Source of the DNA: Flectonema sp. DT1601
Taxonomy: Eukaryota > Euglenozoa > Diplonemea > Diplonemida > Diplonemidae
DNA: 64,000 bases
Assembly: GCA_964019425.1 (NCBI GenBank)
Contig: OZ025820.1
Location: forward strand, 434,001-498,000
Reading direction: 5' to 3'
In this document: positions 42,092-53,700 of the stretch, piece after piece
Position numbering within the stretch: the stretch's first letter is position 1
Layout of the letters: each line of letters starts with the position of its first letter
Program-made: the position numbers and the translations under genes
The notes under the pieces: generated by a model
The model's input: the letters and a program-made list of their open reading frames with translations, nothing else
Databases searched by the model: none
Told to the model about the DNA's origin: nothing

Positions 42092-43272
42092 TTAAGCCTT
42101 ACTATTTTTAATTAATGTTAATAATGTATTGTAACCAGCTTTCGGATAGGAAGGTTTCAGCGATTTCCAATAAGACTCATTCTTGCCGGGATGATAATTA
42201 GGAGACGGACTCGACGAAGAGAACTCATCAGCCAATATGTACAGTTGTGAATCAAGCAACTGTATTGTTAATTTATTTTTTATTTTTTTTTGTTTTTTTT
42301 TTTTTTTTGTTTTTTTTATTCGATATAAAGGCATACCGTTAGATTCTGATTCGCTAGACATTTCAACGCCCATAAGACTTTCGACCATTCAGTGAAGTTG
42401 GCAGCGTACTCAACTGGTAGTTGTTCTAAGAGGCGTCTGATTGTACCGTCGTCAAGCAGATTGTCAACTTGGAAGTTTCGTGGAACTCGTGGGATTTCTT
42501 TGGTCGTTTTAGAATAATCATCAATGGAAGGAAATGATTGTTCCCTTCTCTCTACTCGAATTGGAGTAGTGCTGACGTCTTCAAATCGTTTTATTAATGA
42601 CATTTTCATTCTCTCTGATTCGTCTATCGGTTGATATTTTTTTAATAGTTCAAAAAGATCGGAGTATTCACTATCAAGTTTCATCAGATCCAACGCCACC
42701 AACCTCCTGATTCCGAGTTTTGTCTTTGCATTCATTAGTCTAAGAGACCCAGTGATGGCCGGCATAGAATCCAACCATGGTTGAAATATAAGTGTCATTT
42801 TACTTCTTATTTCATTTAGTAAGTAGGCAACTTCACCCTTACCACGAAACGGTGCATTGCACTTAACATGAACGTGAAATGACATCTTACCTTTTGACAT
42901 GTTACTACAACTATCAAGAATTAATATTTTTTTTAATTGGATGTCATGTTCTTCGAATGTTTCTTGCATGCATTGAACAAAATTGTTTAATACTTTTTGG
43001 GCTACAAACCACGAGCTATGTTCGCGTTCAATGTCAGCAAAAAAATCACACCAAGATCCCTCTGTGAGTACCGTATGGGCATTAATACCTTCTCGGTATA
43101 GCAGTCTAGATAGGTTTTTTTCTGCTCCCTGGTTAACTCTGCAAAACTGAATATTTTTTTCTGGCGTGTGAAGTCTAATAATATACTTATCTGCTGCTGA
43201 AGCCGTCACTAATCGTGGGTGCAAGGTACCAAAAACCGCTCTCGAAAAGGCATCAGCCCTGTAGGGAAACAT
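42092..43272 (-). CDS. Archaeo-eukaryotic primase (PrimPol-like) with PriCT-2-like tail
   Basis: Two exons, 43272-42337 and 42259-42092 (GTATGC...CAG intron of 77 bases, phase 0), give 367 residues. The start is MFPYRADAFSR, 9 bases after TTTATCTTTTTGTAAAG. The AEP core is visible: DxE metal motif in CDFFADIE (Asp80, Glu82), SxH in KMSFHVHV (Ser131, His133) and a third block LDSMPAITGSLRLMNAKTK with a likely metal Asp and the conserved Arg. The tail TEWSKVLWALKCLANQNLT plus DEFSSSSPSPNY resembles the PriCT-2 domain often following AEPs in PrimPol-like and large DNA-virus primases. No helicase follows. The likely role is DNA priming or damage tolerance in nucleus or mitochondrion, as in trypanosome PPLs; a viral ancestry is possible but not shown here. 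The gene has an intron and looks intact. Confidence 0.85.
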
Positions 43273-43433
43273 GTGTGAGATCTTTACAAAAAGATAAATT
43301 AACAACCACAAATAAAATACGTAAAACTTACCATCTGTAGGATCAGACTCTTTGGTGAGAGAGCACAGCTAAATAAATTACAAAAAAGGTGTGAAGTGAA
43401 TACACACTTTAATACATATCGGGGAGTCAGATT

Positions 43434-43925
43434 TCACTCCTTGCAGTAATCCATTTGAATCCATTCATTCAGTTCTGCAACAACAGGTAGGTTTTGATCG
43501 AGATACCTTATCCAGTCTCTTAAGACTTTCAAGTCTTCGTTACTCAAGGTGTCCCAGTCAGTAGACCCAACCAGATTGTTACTGAGTGAAAGAGAACAAA
43601 GAGATATCGTAGCATCACGACCAGCCCACTGTGGATACGCTTTTCTAAAGGTTTCGCTGTTCGTGGCATCGTACACACGCCCACCAACAGAGAACCAAAG
43701 AGGGTTCGCATGCTTCCCATCACAACTCTCCAACTCCTTTAGCGTGATACGTCCCAGCATCCAGACTGGTAACGCGGTTCGGGTAAAATTTTGAAATCTC
43801 GTAACCCCTTGTCGTATGTTGTAAGAGCGGTATAGTTTTCTCATTTTATGTTGCGTTACATAATCATATCCAATCATCCCTAAAGGAACACAAGAACTCA
43901 GTAGAAGTGTTCCTCTTGCTCTCAT
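43434..43925 (-). CDS. Membrane-anchored MAPR/cytochrome-b5-like heme-binding protein
   Basis: A single exon of 163 residues. The N-terminus (MRARGTLLLSSCVPLGMIGY) is a likely membrane anchor. Residues 58-150 match the membrane-associated progesterone receptor (MAPR) fold: ITLKELESCDGKHANPLWFS, VGGRVYDATNSETF, WAGRDATISLCSLSL, and DTLSNEDLKVLRDWIRYLDQ. The family binds heme through Tyr and supports cytochrome P450 and sterol metabolism. The glycine-rich YGPGGPY loop is shortened to KAYPQ here, so heme binding may be altered. Upstream AG sites are less T-rich than in other genes. Confidence 0.85.
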   Translation of the reverse strand: MRARGTLLLSSCVPLGMIGYDYVTQHKMRKLYRSYNIRQGVTRFQNFTRTALPVWMLGRITLKELESCDGKHANPLWFSVGGRVYDATNSETFRKAYPQWAGRDATISLCSLSLSNNLVGSTDWDTLSNEDLKVLRDWIRYLDQNLPVVAELNEWIQMDYCKE

Positions 43926-44099
43926 TGTTTCTTAAAGTTCTTTTTTAGCAGCGTTCCTCGACATCCAAATATCTGTTTTTAAAAAGTAAGATTTTATTTT
44001 GATTTGATGAAGATAGATAATATATCACTCGCCTAACGTCTACAATGGAATTGTGTATTCTGTGATGAAGGAGAAGTAGGGAAGTAATTCAAGAGAATT

Positions 44100-44133
<34 letters not shown>

Positions 44134-44237
44134 ATAGCAACAAAGTCACTCTCGAAAGAGGTCTGCTGCGGTATTCAGTGCGCTTTTTTCATCGAAGAAT
44201 CAAAAGAAACGAAAGTATCTAGTCAAGACTAGCACGT
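43926..44237. other. Intergenic, no gene seen
   Basis: A short spacer with a T run of about 30 bases at 44101-44132. Confidence 0.6.
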
Positions 44238-45243
44238 TTACTTTCCACCAGTGGAGCGTCCCTTACGTCCCATGTTGAGACCTCCCCAGTGCTTACGAAC
44301 TTCTTCGTATCTGGCGAGGAATCCACTGTTGACGGAGTCAATAAGACTGTTCAACTTACCAGTGTCCTGGGAGTCAACGTTTCCAACGGCAAGGCAGGTG
44401 CAGGTCTTCATACCAGCGATCTTACCGAGGGCAGCCTGTTGATTTGTGTTGTAGTTCATTATTGTTAACATTATTAAATTAACTTAATATCACCTGACAA
44501 TAGATAATGACTGATGAAAGTCTTATCAACCTGATACTAAATAACATACCTTTCCCTTAACAATGCAGTATGGAACTTCCTGGGCCTTGCAGAGGGCTGG
44601 CATCCAGACAACGATTTCGATTGGGTCAACGTCGTGGGCGATGACGACCAACTTGGCTCTCTTCTCCTCAATCATACGGGTAACTTCCTGGATTCCGAAG
44701 TTCACGGCAGTCTTCTTTGATGGAAGCTTGGCCTTTGGGTTCTTCTTCTTGTCCTCAGCGTGCTTGGTGAGTCTCTCCTTCTTCTCCTTTGCGCTCTCTG
44801 GCTTGTACTTTCCAAGGAACTTGAAGAGTTCAGCCTTGGTACCCTTCTCAAGGGTAAGACGGAACTGGTTAAGGGAAGATGGAACCTGTGATTGTTATTT
44901 TGATTTCACTATTCTGCTCTTTTTAGTTTATCTACCTCTTCACCAACAAAGATGGAGAACACCACAAATACTTCCTCTCAAAACAAGGAAGCCAACAATG
45001 ACAATAATAAAAGAAACAATAAACAAGAATACAAACCTTAAGACGTCTCTCCAAAACTCTTCTCTGTCTCTGACGGATGATGTACTTTGGCCATCTGATG
45101 AATCTGGTAACATCTCTCTTTGGAGGAAGATCGTTACCAATGGCAAAGTTCTTTGGTCTGCTGACCAACAATGGGTTCTTGCTATCATCAGCAACTGGGG
45201 CCTTCTTGGTGGCTCTCTTGGTGACAGCTTTCGTCTTTGGCAT
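44238..45243 (-). CDS. RPL7A: Ribosomal protein eL8 (L7a), copy A
   Basis: A large-subunit ribosomal protein near the exit side of the 60S subunit. Exons 45243-45037, 44885-44550 and 44435-44238 give 246 residues; introns are 151 and 114 bases, both in phase 0. The start is [14 protein letters not shown]. Diagnostic parts are [20 protein letters not shown], the L7Ae core [20 protein letters not shown] and YCIVKGK, and [11 protein letters not shown] near the end. It is somewhat shorter than human eL8 at the C-terminus. Intron 2 is nearly the same as in copy C and unlike copy B. The base composition is visibly more GC-rich than in neighbours, in line with high expression. ATTAGTTCTTCAG is 25 bases before the ATG. 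Confidence 0.97.
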
Positions 45244-45656
45244 TTTGAAGTGAGGTGATTAAACGCAACTGAAGAACTAATGAGAAAAGTAATTATTAAG
45301 ATCATCACATCTCAAAAGGAACAACACCATAACTCTACTGGAATAACGAGACTTGTGTACCGCACAAGGATAATTATATTATGGCCACACTAACCTACAG
45401 GGTATGTGATAATGTCCAACAAGTTAGACAGCGGAACCTTTAAACTAATTTATGTAATTTTGTTTTTATAAGAGGGATACCTGTTGTGAGAAATAATTTA
45501 AAACTGGCTGTCGGGTTTGGTGCCCTTGAAGACAAGTTGTCTTAGTTCAGTTTTTTTTTTTTTTTTTTTTTTGACAAAGTTTTTTTTTTTTTTTAATTCA
45601 TTCAAACCCTAAGTAAGGATATCACCAAACAGCAGCAAAACTCCAGAAGAGCTTTC
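45244..45656. other. Spacer between eL8 copies A and B
   Basis: Contains two T runs (45551-45572, 45581-45594) and no gene. Its sequence is not shared with the B-C spacer. Confidence 0.6.
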
Positions 45657-46714
45657 TTACTTTCCACCAGTGGAGCGTCCCTTACGTCCCATGTTGAGAC
45701 CTCCCCAGTGCTTACGAACTTCTTCGTATCTGGCGAGGAATCCACTGTTGACGGAGTCAATAAGACTGTTCAACTTACCAGTGTCCTGGGAGTCAACGTT
45801 TCCAACGGCAAGGCAGGTGCAGGTCTTCATACCAGCGATCTTACCGAGGGCAGCCTGTTGATTTTGATTATAAAATTGAAAATACAACATCGTGAAAAAG
45901 ACTTGCTGGGGGCCAACAACTGAAATAACTAAATCACTTAACAAGTGAATCTTATCAGATATGATAAGTTAGGTATAAATGACATTAGGAAAGGAAACAA
46001 GAAGGGGATAAATTACATACCTTTCCCTTAACAATGCAGTATGGAACTTCCTGGGCCTTGCAGAGGGCTGGCATCCAGACAACGATTTCGATTGGGTCAA
46101 CGTCGTGGGCGATGACGACCAACTTGGCTCTCTTCTCCTCAATCATACGGGTAACTTCCTGGATTCCGAAGTTCACGGCAGTCTTCTTTGATGGAAGCTT
46201 GGCCTTTGGGTTCTTCTTCTTGTCCTCAGCGTGCTTGGTGAGTCTCTCCTTCTTCTCCTTTGCGCTCTCTGGCTTGTACTTTCCAAGGAACTTGAAGAGC
46301 TCAGCCTTGGTACCCTTCTCAAGGGTAAGACGGAACTGGTTAAGGGAAGATGGAACCTGTGATTGTTATTTTGATTTCACTCTTCTGCTCTTTTTAGTTT
46401 ATCTACCTCTTCACCAACAAAGATGGAGAACACCACAAACACTTCCTCTCAAAACAAGGAAGCCAACAATGACAATAATAAAAGAAATAATAAACAAGAA
46501 TACAAACCTTAAGACGTCTCTCCAAAACTCTTCTCTGTCTCTGACGGATGATGTACTTTGGCCATCTGATGAATCTGGTAACATCTCTCTTTGGAGGAAG
46601 ATCGTTACCAATGGCAAAGTTCTTTGGTCTGCTGACCAACAATGGGTTCTTGCTATCATCAGCAACTGGGGCCTTCTTGGTGGCTCTCTTGGTGGTAGCT
46701 TTTGTCTTTGCCAT
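45657..46714 (-). CDS. RPL7A: Ribosomal protein eL8 (L7a), copy B
   Basis: Exons 46714-46508, 46356-46021 and 45854-45657 encode 246 residues, almost identical to copies A and C; the N-terminus is [10 protein letters not shown] in place of [10 protein letters not shown]. Intron 1 (151 bases) is nearly identical to that of A and C, but intron 2 (166 bases) is unrelated to theirs in sequence. The 5' flank also differs (TTTTCACTGATAG, 16 bases before the ATG). This mosaic suggests that the exons and intron 1 were homogenised by gene conversion while intron 2 and the flanks were not. Confidence 0.97.
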
Positions 46715-48401
46715 TGTTTGTGTGATGAGACTATCAGTGAAAATATTTATTTGAATAAACTAATTAAAACAACTCAACGATGTGACGTTTGAACATTCCA
46801 ACTTGTCGCGCAGAACATATTTGTTGAGGTCAGGTTATGTATTTAAATAATTTCCATCAATATTTCGGAAGAATTCATTTTCCTAAAGTAGTTTAATTTA
46901 TGCAAACAAAAATATCATCTCTCTTCCTCTCTTCCTCTTTGAACCAACAGCGAAAGAAAACTTCAAACTGAGCGGCTCTTATTGAGAGGGCTGCTGTATG
47001 TGTGTTCAATCAAAAAGTTTTAACTCACCACGTGGTAACAATAATAAAACAGTGCCATTGTGAGTATATCTTTGACACCGCGTGCCAGTAGACGTTAAAA
47101 AGAAATCACAATGTGTCGCAAAAAGAAATCAGTTTTGCACTCCCCTCCCAAAAGCACCCATTCCCTCTTAATAATTTCATCTCACTCGCCAAACTGATAT
47201 TCCGCATCATAGAAAAAATAGTATTTCGAGAAAACAAACACTTCACGACGCAAGTTAAAAAGGTCTCCAGAATCTTCAAGATTGGCTAGCAGATGATATT
47301 CACTTCACTGGTCACCGTTAGTAATTGAGTCTAAGCCGTCAATGACTAATTTCTTTCTGAAGTTCCACCTTCGGCAACAATTGAAGAACGCTCAACTAGC
47401 TGGATTAACAATACTTTTCTCGTGATAAAAATAGGTCTAAAAAAAAGAGTGATTTCATCCGAAATAACGTACGGAGTGTAAATTACGATCCTCACAAAGA
47501 GAGGAGGGGGGATGCACCGAAAATATATTTCTCTCCTTTTTTTTTCTTTTTTTTTGCATAAAACTACCATCCCCGAAGCAAAGTTATGACTTTTCAACCC
47601 GATAATGGAAAAGAAAAATAGTAATACAGCATTAGTTAGTTAGTATAGTTCAGTTGGCCTGAGATTGATCCTGTGGAGAAAGAAAAAAATTGAACACTAT
47701 AGGCGACCCAACGTGTGTAACACATAGGTTTCTTTTTTCTTTTTTGAACCTATTTTTTGCTATTCTTTTTTTTTTTTTTTTTTTTTTTTTTTGTGCCCTA
47801 TGTAAGATCAAGCTTTGCCTCAGAAAAATAAACATTTTGAAAAACGAAAAAGAAACAGAAATTTTCCGTAGAAAACACCCCGCTACAATTCCCTCCAAGA
47901 AGGGATTCGGCGGCCTCGTTCACAACAGTTACTGGAGGGATGGTGTAAACGAAAATCTGTTTAAATGTTTACATTCAAGGCATTGCAAGATCAAAAGGCG
48001 AGAGAGGAAGATAAGGAGAGAAACCTACTTAAGAAAGAGGATTGGCTTTCCCATGGATCCACTTGACTGAGACTTTTGGACCACAACTCCGTTTTCAGAA
48101 AACAGATTTGGCAAACCTCCGTTTCACAACTGTTACTAAGGTAGGCATCATAAGGGAATGGGTTACCTGTAAAGAATGGTTATTAACTTCTATTATTCAT
48201 GTAGTGTTCAGCTTTAGCAGTACCAACAAGGCTCCATATATCACTTTGTCTGAGAACCATTTCCTATATTTGATGATGAACTTTGTACTTCCCAAGAAGT
48301 ACGAAAGGAATAAGATGCTTCTTTTTGAATAAGATTTCGTTTTTTTTTGTTGTTTTTTTTTACAGAGAAAAACAATATAACGGAAACACTAGACTAGATG
48401 C
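46715..48401. other. Spacer between eL8 copies B and C, no gene seen
   Basis: About 1.7 kb. A 126-codon plus-strand frame (47690-48070) starts in a T run and has no family features. TAGTATAGTTCAGTTGG at 47641-47657 recalls a tRNA D-arm, but no tRNA can be built around it. Nothing else was recognised. Confidence 0.55.
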
Positions 48402-49407
48402 TTACTTTCCACCAGTGGAGCGTCCCTTACGTCCCATGTTGAGACCTCCCCAGTGCTTACGGACTTCTTCGTATCTGGCGAGGAATCCACTGTTGACGGA
48501 GTCAATAAGACTGTTCAACTTACCAGTGTCCTGGGAGTCAACGTTTCCAACGGCAAGGCAGGTGCAGGTCTTCATACCAGCGATCTTACCGAGGGCAGCC
48601 TGTTGATTTGTGTTGTGGTTCATTATTGTTAACATTATTAAATTAACTTAATATCACCTGACAATAGATAATGACTGATGAAAGTCTTATCAACCTGATA
48701 CTAAATAACATACCTTTCCCTTAACAATGCAGTATGGAACTTCCTGGGCCTTGCAGAGGGCTGGCATCCAGACAACGATTTCGATTGGGTCAACGTCGTG
48801 GGCGATGACGACCAACTTGGCTCTCTTCTCCTCAATCATACGGGTAACTTCCTGGATTCCGAAGTTCACGGCAGTCTTCTTTGATGGAAGCTTGGCCTTT
48901 GGGTTCTTCTTCTTGTCCTCAGCGTGCTTGGTGAGTCTCTCCTTCTTCTCCTTTGCGCTCTCTGGCTTGTACTTTCCAAGGAACTTGAAGAGTTCAGCCT
49001 TGGTACCCTTCTCAAGGGTAAGACGGAACTGGTTAAGGGAAGATGGAACCTGTGATTGTTATTTTGATTTCACTATTCTGCTCTTTTTAGTTTATCTACC
49101 TCTTCACCAACAAAGATCGAGAACACCACAAACACTTCCTCTCAAAACAAGGAAGCCAACAATGACAATAATAAAAGAAATAATAAACAAGAATACAAAC
49201 CTTAAGACGTCTCTCCAAAACTCTTCTCTGTCTCTGACGGATGATGTACTTTGGCCATCTGATGAATCTGGTAACATCTCTCTTTGGAGGAAGATCGTTA
49301 CCAATGGCAAAGTTCTTTGGTCTGCTGACCAACAATGGGTTCTTGCTATCATCAGCAACTGGGGCCTTCTTGGTGGCTCTCTTGGTAACAGCTTTGGTCT
49401 TTGGCAT
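48402..49407 (-). CDS. RPL7A: Ribosomal protein eL8 (L7a), copy C
   Basis: Exons 49407-49201, 49049-48714 and 48599-48402 encode the same 246 residues as copy A as far as I can read. Both introns (151 and 114 bases) are nearly the same as in copy A, and the leader CACTTCAAAATG is shared too. A and C are therefore the closest pair although B lies between them. CATCTCTTCTCTCAG is 22 bases before the ATG. Confidence 0.97.
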
Positions 49408-49744
49408 TTTGAAGTGAAGTGATTAAAAGCTGAGAGAAGAGATGCTTGTTACAATTACTAAATCAATACCTGATACAGACATTTCCTCCAATAAAAGACA
49501 AAGTCGGTATCTACTCTGACATTAGGACGAGATGTAACAACCTTCAGTTTCCCGAAAAAAAAAAAAAAAAAAAAAAAAAAATGTTAAAAAAAAATAAAAC
49601 CTCAATTGGTGGTAGTTATCATTGCAGAAACTTCACTTTAAAAAAAAAAAAAAGTATTTTTATATTGCAAGACTAAAAATTATAATCGGTTTTTTTTTTT
49701 TTTTTTTTTTAAGGGGGCGAGTTTTTTAAAGTAAGTTACAGTAT
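49408..49744. other. Intergenic, no gene seen
   Basis: AT-rich spacer with A runs at 49555-49580 and a T run at 49690-49710. Confidence 0.6.
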
Positions 49745-50584
49745 CTATCGCTCATCTGCAGTACTGCTACCCTCTTCCAACGATTCTGCTTCACTGTTGC
49801 TGTTGCTGCTGGCAGTTGATTTTGAGTCATCGCTGTTTGATGGTTTTGAGTCATCGCTGTTTGATGGTTTTGAGTCATCGCTGTTGGATGATTTATCAAC
49901 TGAAAGTGGTACTGTTGTCAACACTGATGGGTTTGGAGTGGCTACATCATCAACCGACGAATCTTCACTTTTCTGAACTATTTTAGTCGATTCTGGTGTG
50001 GTTGTAGTTGGTATCGTAGTTGGTATTGCTGTTTGTTTTCCTTCTTCAATTTTAGAAAGGCATCCTTGGAGAGCTGTTGTTAATTGATCTCTCTTTTCTT
50101 TACAACTTTGTTTTTGAATACTAATATCATCTTGTAATGTTTTCTTATCATGTTCAAGAGAAAATATTGATGCTTTTAACTGTTCTTCAGTAATAACTGT
50201 CTGAGCAGTGAGATCTGACGTTTTCTGTTTGTTTTCAGCAATCGCTTCATCTTGAGCAGAAAGCTCTGTTTTAAATTTATTTATTAAATTATCTTTCTCT
50301 GTTATCTCTTTGTCCTTAACCACTTCATCTCTTTCTCTGGTTTCAATTTCTTGTTGGTGGTCAGATCTGAGTGTTGTTATTTCTTTAGCCAATCGATTCT
50401 TCTCTTTTGTGAATTCTTTTGCTTGAGCAGCCAGATCTTCATTTAGTTTACTTATGATGTCCCTGTCGTGATCATGGAAATCTCTCAACTCATCAACAGT
50501 ACTTCTCTCACGGACGTATAACAGTAATAATAAACCAATGGAAGCAGCGTATAGCATCCATACTCTTGGGTTTGATCGCTGCAT
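49745..50584 (-). CDS. Type II membrane coiled-coil protein
   Basis: A single exon of 279 residues. A signal anchor lies at about residues 9-24 (WMLYAASIGLLLLLYV), followed by a long coiled coil (about 30-185; LAKEITTLRSDHQQEIETRE, KDKEITEKDNLINKFKTELS). The tail is Ser/Thr/Asp-rich with SNSDDSKP repeated three times, a 24-base tandem repeat at about 49830-49890. The layout resembles Golgi coiled-coil membrane proteins of the GOLM1/GOLIM4 type, but this is topology only. TAG lies 9 bases before the ATG. Confidence 0.8.
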   Translation of the reverse strand: MQRSNPRVWMLYAASIGLLLLLYVRERSTVDELRDFHDHDRDIISKLNEDLAAQAKEFTKEKNRLAKEITTLRSDHQQEIETRERDEVVKDKEITEKDNLINKFKTELSAQDEAIAENKQKTSDLTAQTVITEEQLKASIFSLEHDKKTLQDDISIQKQSCKEKRDQLTTALQGCLSKIEEGKQTAIPTTIPTTTTPESTKIVQKSEDSSVDDVATPNPSVLTTVPLSVDKSSNSDDSKPSNSDDSKPSNSDDSKSTASSNSNSEAESLEEGSSTADER

Positions 50585-50727
50585 CTTTGTTGTCTATTTA
50601 TGGTTGAGGGGGGAAATGTATAAAAAAAATAACATAAAAAAAACACAAACAGTTATGACCTATTGAGTAATAATAAAACTTTTGTGTCAGTACGACAATC
50701 GATTTGGAAAACAAAAACAAAACAAAA

Positions 50728-53700
50728 CTAACAATCTGTCGAGTGAGGTGTCATCAAATCACTATCAGGACTGCCGTGACTCTCAACCTCAATTGGATCG
50801 TCTATCTCTTTTAGAGACGATTCGTTTAAAGTAGTAGATTGATTGTTAACAATATTCTCACAACGTGCGATGATGTCGAACATAACTTCATATGCCAATG
50901 TCCAAGTCTCAACAATATTAAGAAGTTGATCATACTGAGAAGTGTCTGCGAACTGTGATGACGTCACTACTAAGTTATTCGCAATGAAGTACATTCCTTG
51001 TTCACCATCTTCTTCATCAGTAATGACGTAGCGCTGTTGTTTTGTTTGTTTTTATGAGATTATCAACGTGATACGTTCATAAATAAAAACCATACCGGAA
51101 CATGAAGAAGGACTTCACCACTAACATGAATCAATACACTTCCATAAGTAAGAGTATTCGTTGAAGGAACGTATCCGTGATTTTCAATCAGATTTCTGTT
51201 TGGTAGTTGTTGTTGTTGTTGTTGTTGTTGTTGGTTCTCTTAGTAACAAAAAATAAGGGAAAGAGAAAAAAATACATACAATAAAATCAATCCCAACATT
51301 CTTGCACTCGGAACACCAATCCAAGTATTTGGTGTAAGAGGACTGACGCCATAGGCAACACGTGGTGAACCTCCTGAAGACGTGATATCATCACCCGTAT
51401 CACAAGGTATCTGTACAAGAGTACATCCTTGCCCAAGTGTTTGAAGCATACGTCTACGACAGAGATCAACAAAATCAGTTATTTTATAAGAAGGACAAGC
51501 AAGCCATGTTACAGTAAAAGTAACATAACATTCTGGATGAAGATGTGAATCGATACTAAACAGAATCCAACAAGAACGACAAATCCCCTCAGCCTGTACA
51601 CTAACATTAGCAATAGCTGTAGATGGAGTTATTACTTCGTATTGGTAAGAACTTTCATCATAGTCTGCAGGTAGAGGTGGTTTGCTTTGTCGAGCGTCAT
51701 GATTCTCAAGTACGAATTCCAATACCTTTCCGGTTTTAAGATCTCCCTCTTCGAATGGCTTTAGATCTGTTGTGACGCAACTACCGCTGTCATCGATTAC
51801 AACTTTTGATAATTGTTCTTTTTTTTGAAGTAAGAAATCGCTACCACTACAGACCTGATCAAGCCACCTTGTCACACCTTCTTTAAACGTCTCAGGTGAC
51901 TTGGTTGCTTGGGGAGGTATGATTGCGAATTTTACTTTTCTCGGATTAAATAACGGATCGATTAGACTTTGCTTTCGATCGATGTCAGACTCCTGGGCAC
52001 CTGAAAGTAGCTGATCGAGTGCAGACCAATTTACGTAAACATTACCTGACTCGTTGTGAAATTGAATTTTTTGAAAATCCCAACCTCTTGAAAAGGGGTT
52101 ATGAAGGTGATAACAAAATAACAAACACTCAGAATTTCCACTCGGAAAAGCAATGCAACTGGAATCGTCATCACCACGAGACATCGACTCATCTAAAGAA
52201 AGCTTTCTTGAACAACCACTTTGCAGTGGCTGCGACGTTGATAATTTCACATCAAGCATAGAAGAGACAGGTGACGGAGGAGTAAATCCCTGTTTAAGTA
52301 CCTGCGACGCAGGCTGTTGCCTAGAACGATACTCCTGGTGAATCCACTGCTGAAAACAGTATTGAAGATTCGCATTTAAATAAACCTCATGAAACTGATG
52401 TCCAATAGACAATCTATACAAGTCACCACCATAAGGAGGAATGTACTGATATCCCTGATGTAATCTTTGAACAATAGCCTCATGTAAGAAAGTATTAACA
52501 CCAGGAAGACCATGAGGTAGAGGTACCATTCCCTTACTCGATGGTGTTTTTTGACTGTGATGAATCTCAAAACCTTGAATCATAGAATCAGTATCTCTCA
52601 CTGGATAGTAAGGTGATGTTAATGGAAGTAGAGCCGGTTCAATTATGAACTTCCACATGTGACTATCCTCAGTTGACATTCCAGTTGCGAATGATGCCTC
52701 TGGTGGGAATAAGTGTGACCACCTGTTTCGATTAGCTTCTTCAAAAGGATCAACATTCACATTAATACCAACAGAAGTTGTGATTGAAGGAGCTGTTTGA
52801 CTGATATTATCACAGCAAAATGGACTCGTAAGTAGGGGTTGAGGACCTACAGATGCTGATTTTGATCGTTTTTGAATTTCTTCAATCACTTTAGTTGGTG
52901 ACTGAGAAGGTCCTCGTTGAGGAGACCAAAGCCCGCTGGCTTTTCTCACATCTCCTCCTCCCAGAGATGATAGCCGGTCAAGTCGATCGATTTCTTCTGA
53001 TATTACACTTGAGACTCTGGTATGAGATGCCTTCATACCGACAGCTGGTCTGCTTCTTGGAGATCCTCTTAACAGTGAATCTCTTTCTTTACAATCTCTT
53101 GATAACGCTATCGAGGTATTAACCGATAATGAATTCATACCACTACTTGATAGTGGTGTTTGTCTTGCTTCAGCCATCCATTTAATTGGTTCCGTTGAAA
53201 ATTGAAATGCAGATTTATCCAACTCCTCATAATTATCCGGTAATAAGGAATCAAGATGAGGTGATGAGAGAGTAGTAGAACGTCCCAGAGATAAATGTCT
53301 ACCAAAACCAGAATGTGATGTCGGGAAACTATCAGTCACTACTGATGCTGCCGACTGATGAGATGGAGATGGTGGTGAGATATTTCCATTACTCTGAAGT
53401 GGTTGTGAACCCTCAGTTGCAGGAAGATTATCAATAAAAGAAACACCACGAACACTTGGATTTATTAAACTGCCTGACTGAGATAATAGATCTTTATCAG
53501 ACATGGTAAGCTGTCTATCTCCTGTTGGGTTTTGTTTATCTCTTTGAGATTGTTGTTTAATACCACCTTGTTGATGTCGTTGGAGTAACTCACCAACTAG
53601 TAAGGCATCAACAGCAACACTTCCTTTATCAGATTCAACTTGTTCCCATCTACTTCTTATTTGTTCAACTGTGGCTGAATTCATTCTGCATTGTGGCTGA

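Noticed and set aside
44563-45258. Plus-strand frames of about 230 codons opposite the eL8 genes
   Set aside because: They are antisense shadows of eL8 exons 1 and 2 read through the intron and recur only because the gene is triplicated.
47641-47720. tRNA gene suggested by TAGTATAGTTCAGTTGG
   Set aside because: No matching acceptor stem, anticodon stem or TTCGAAT-type T-loop follows at the right distance.
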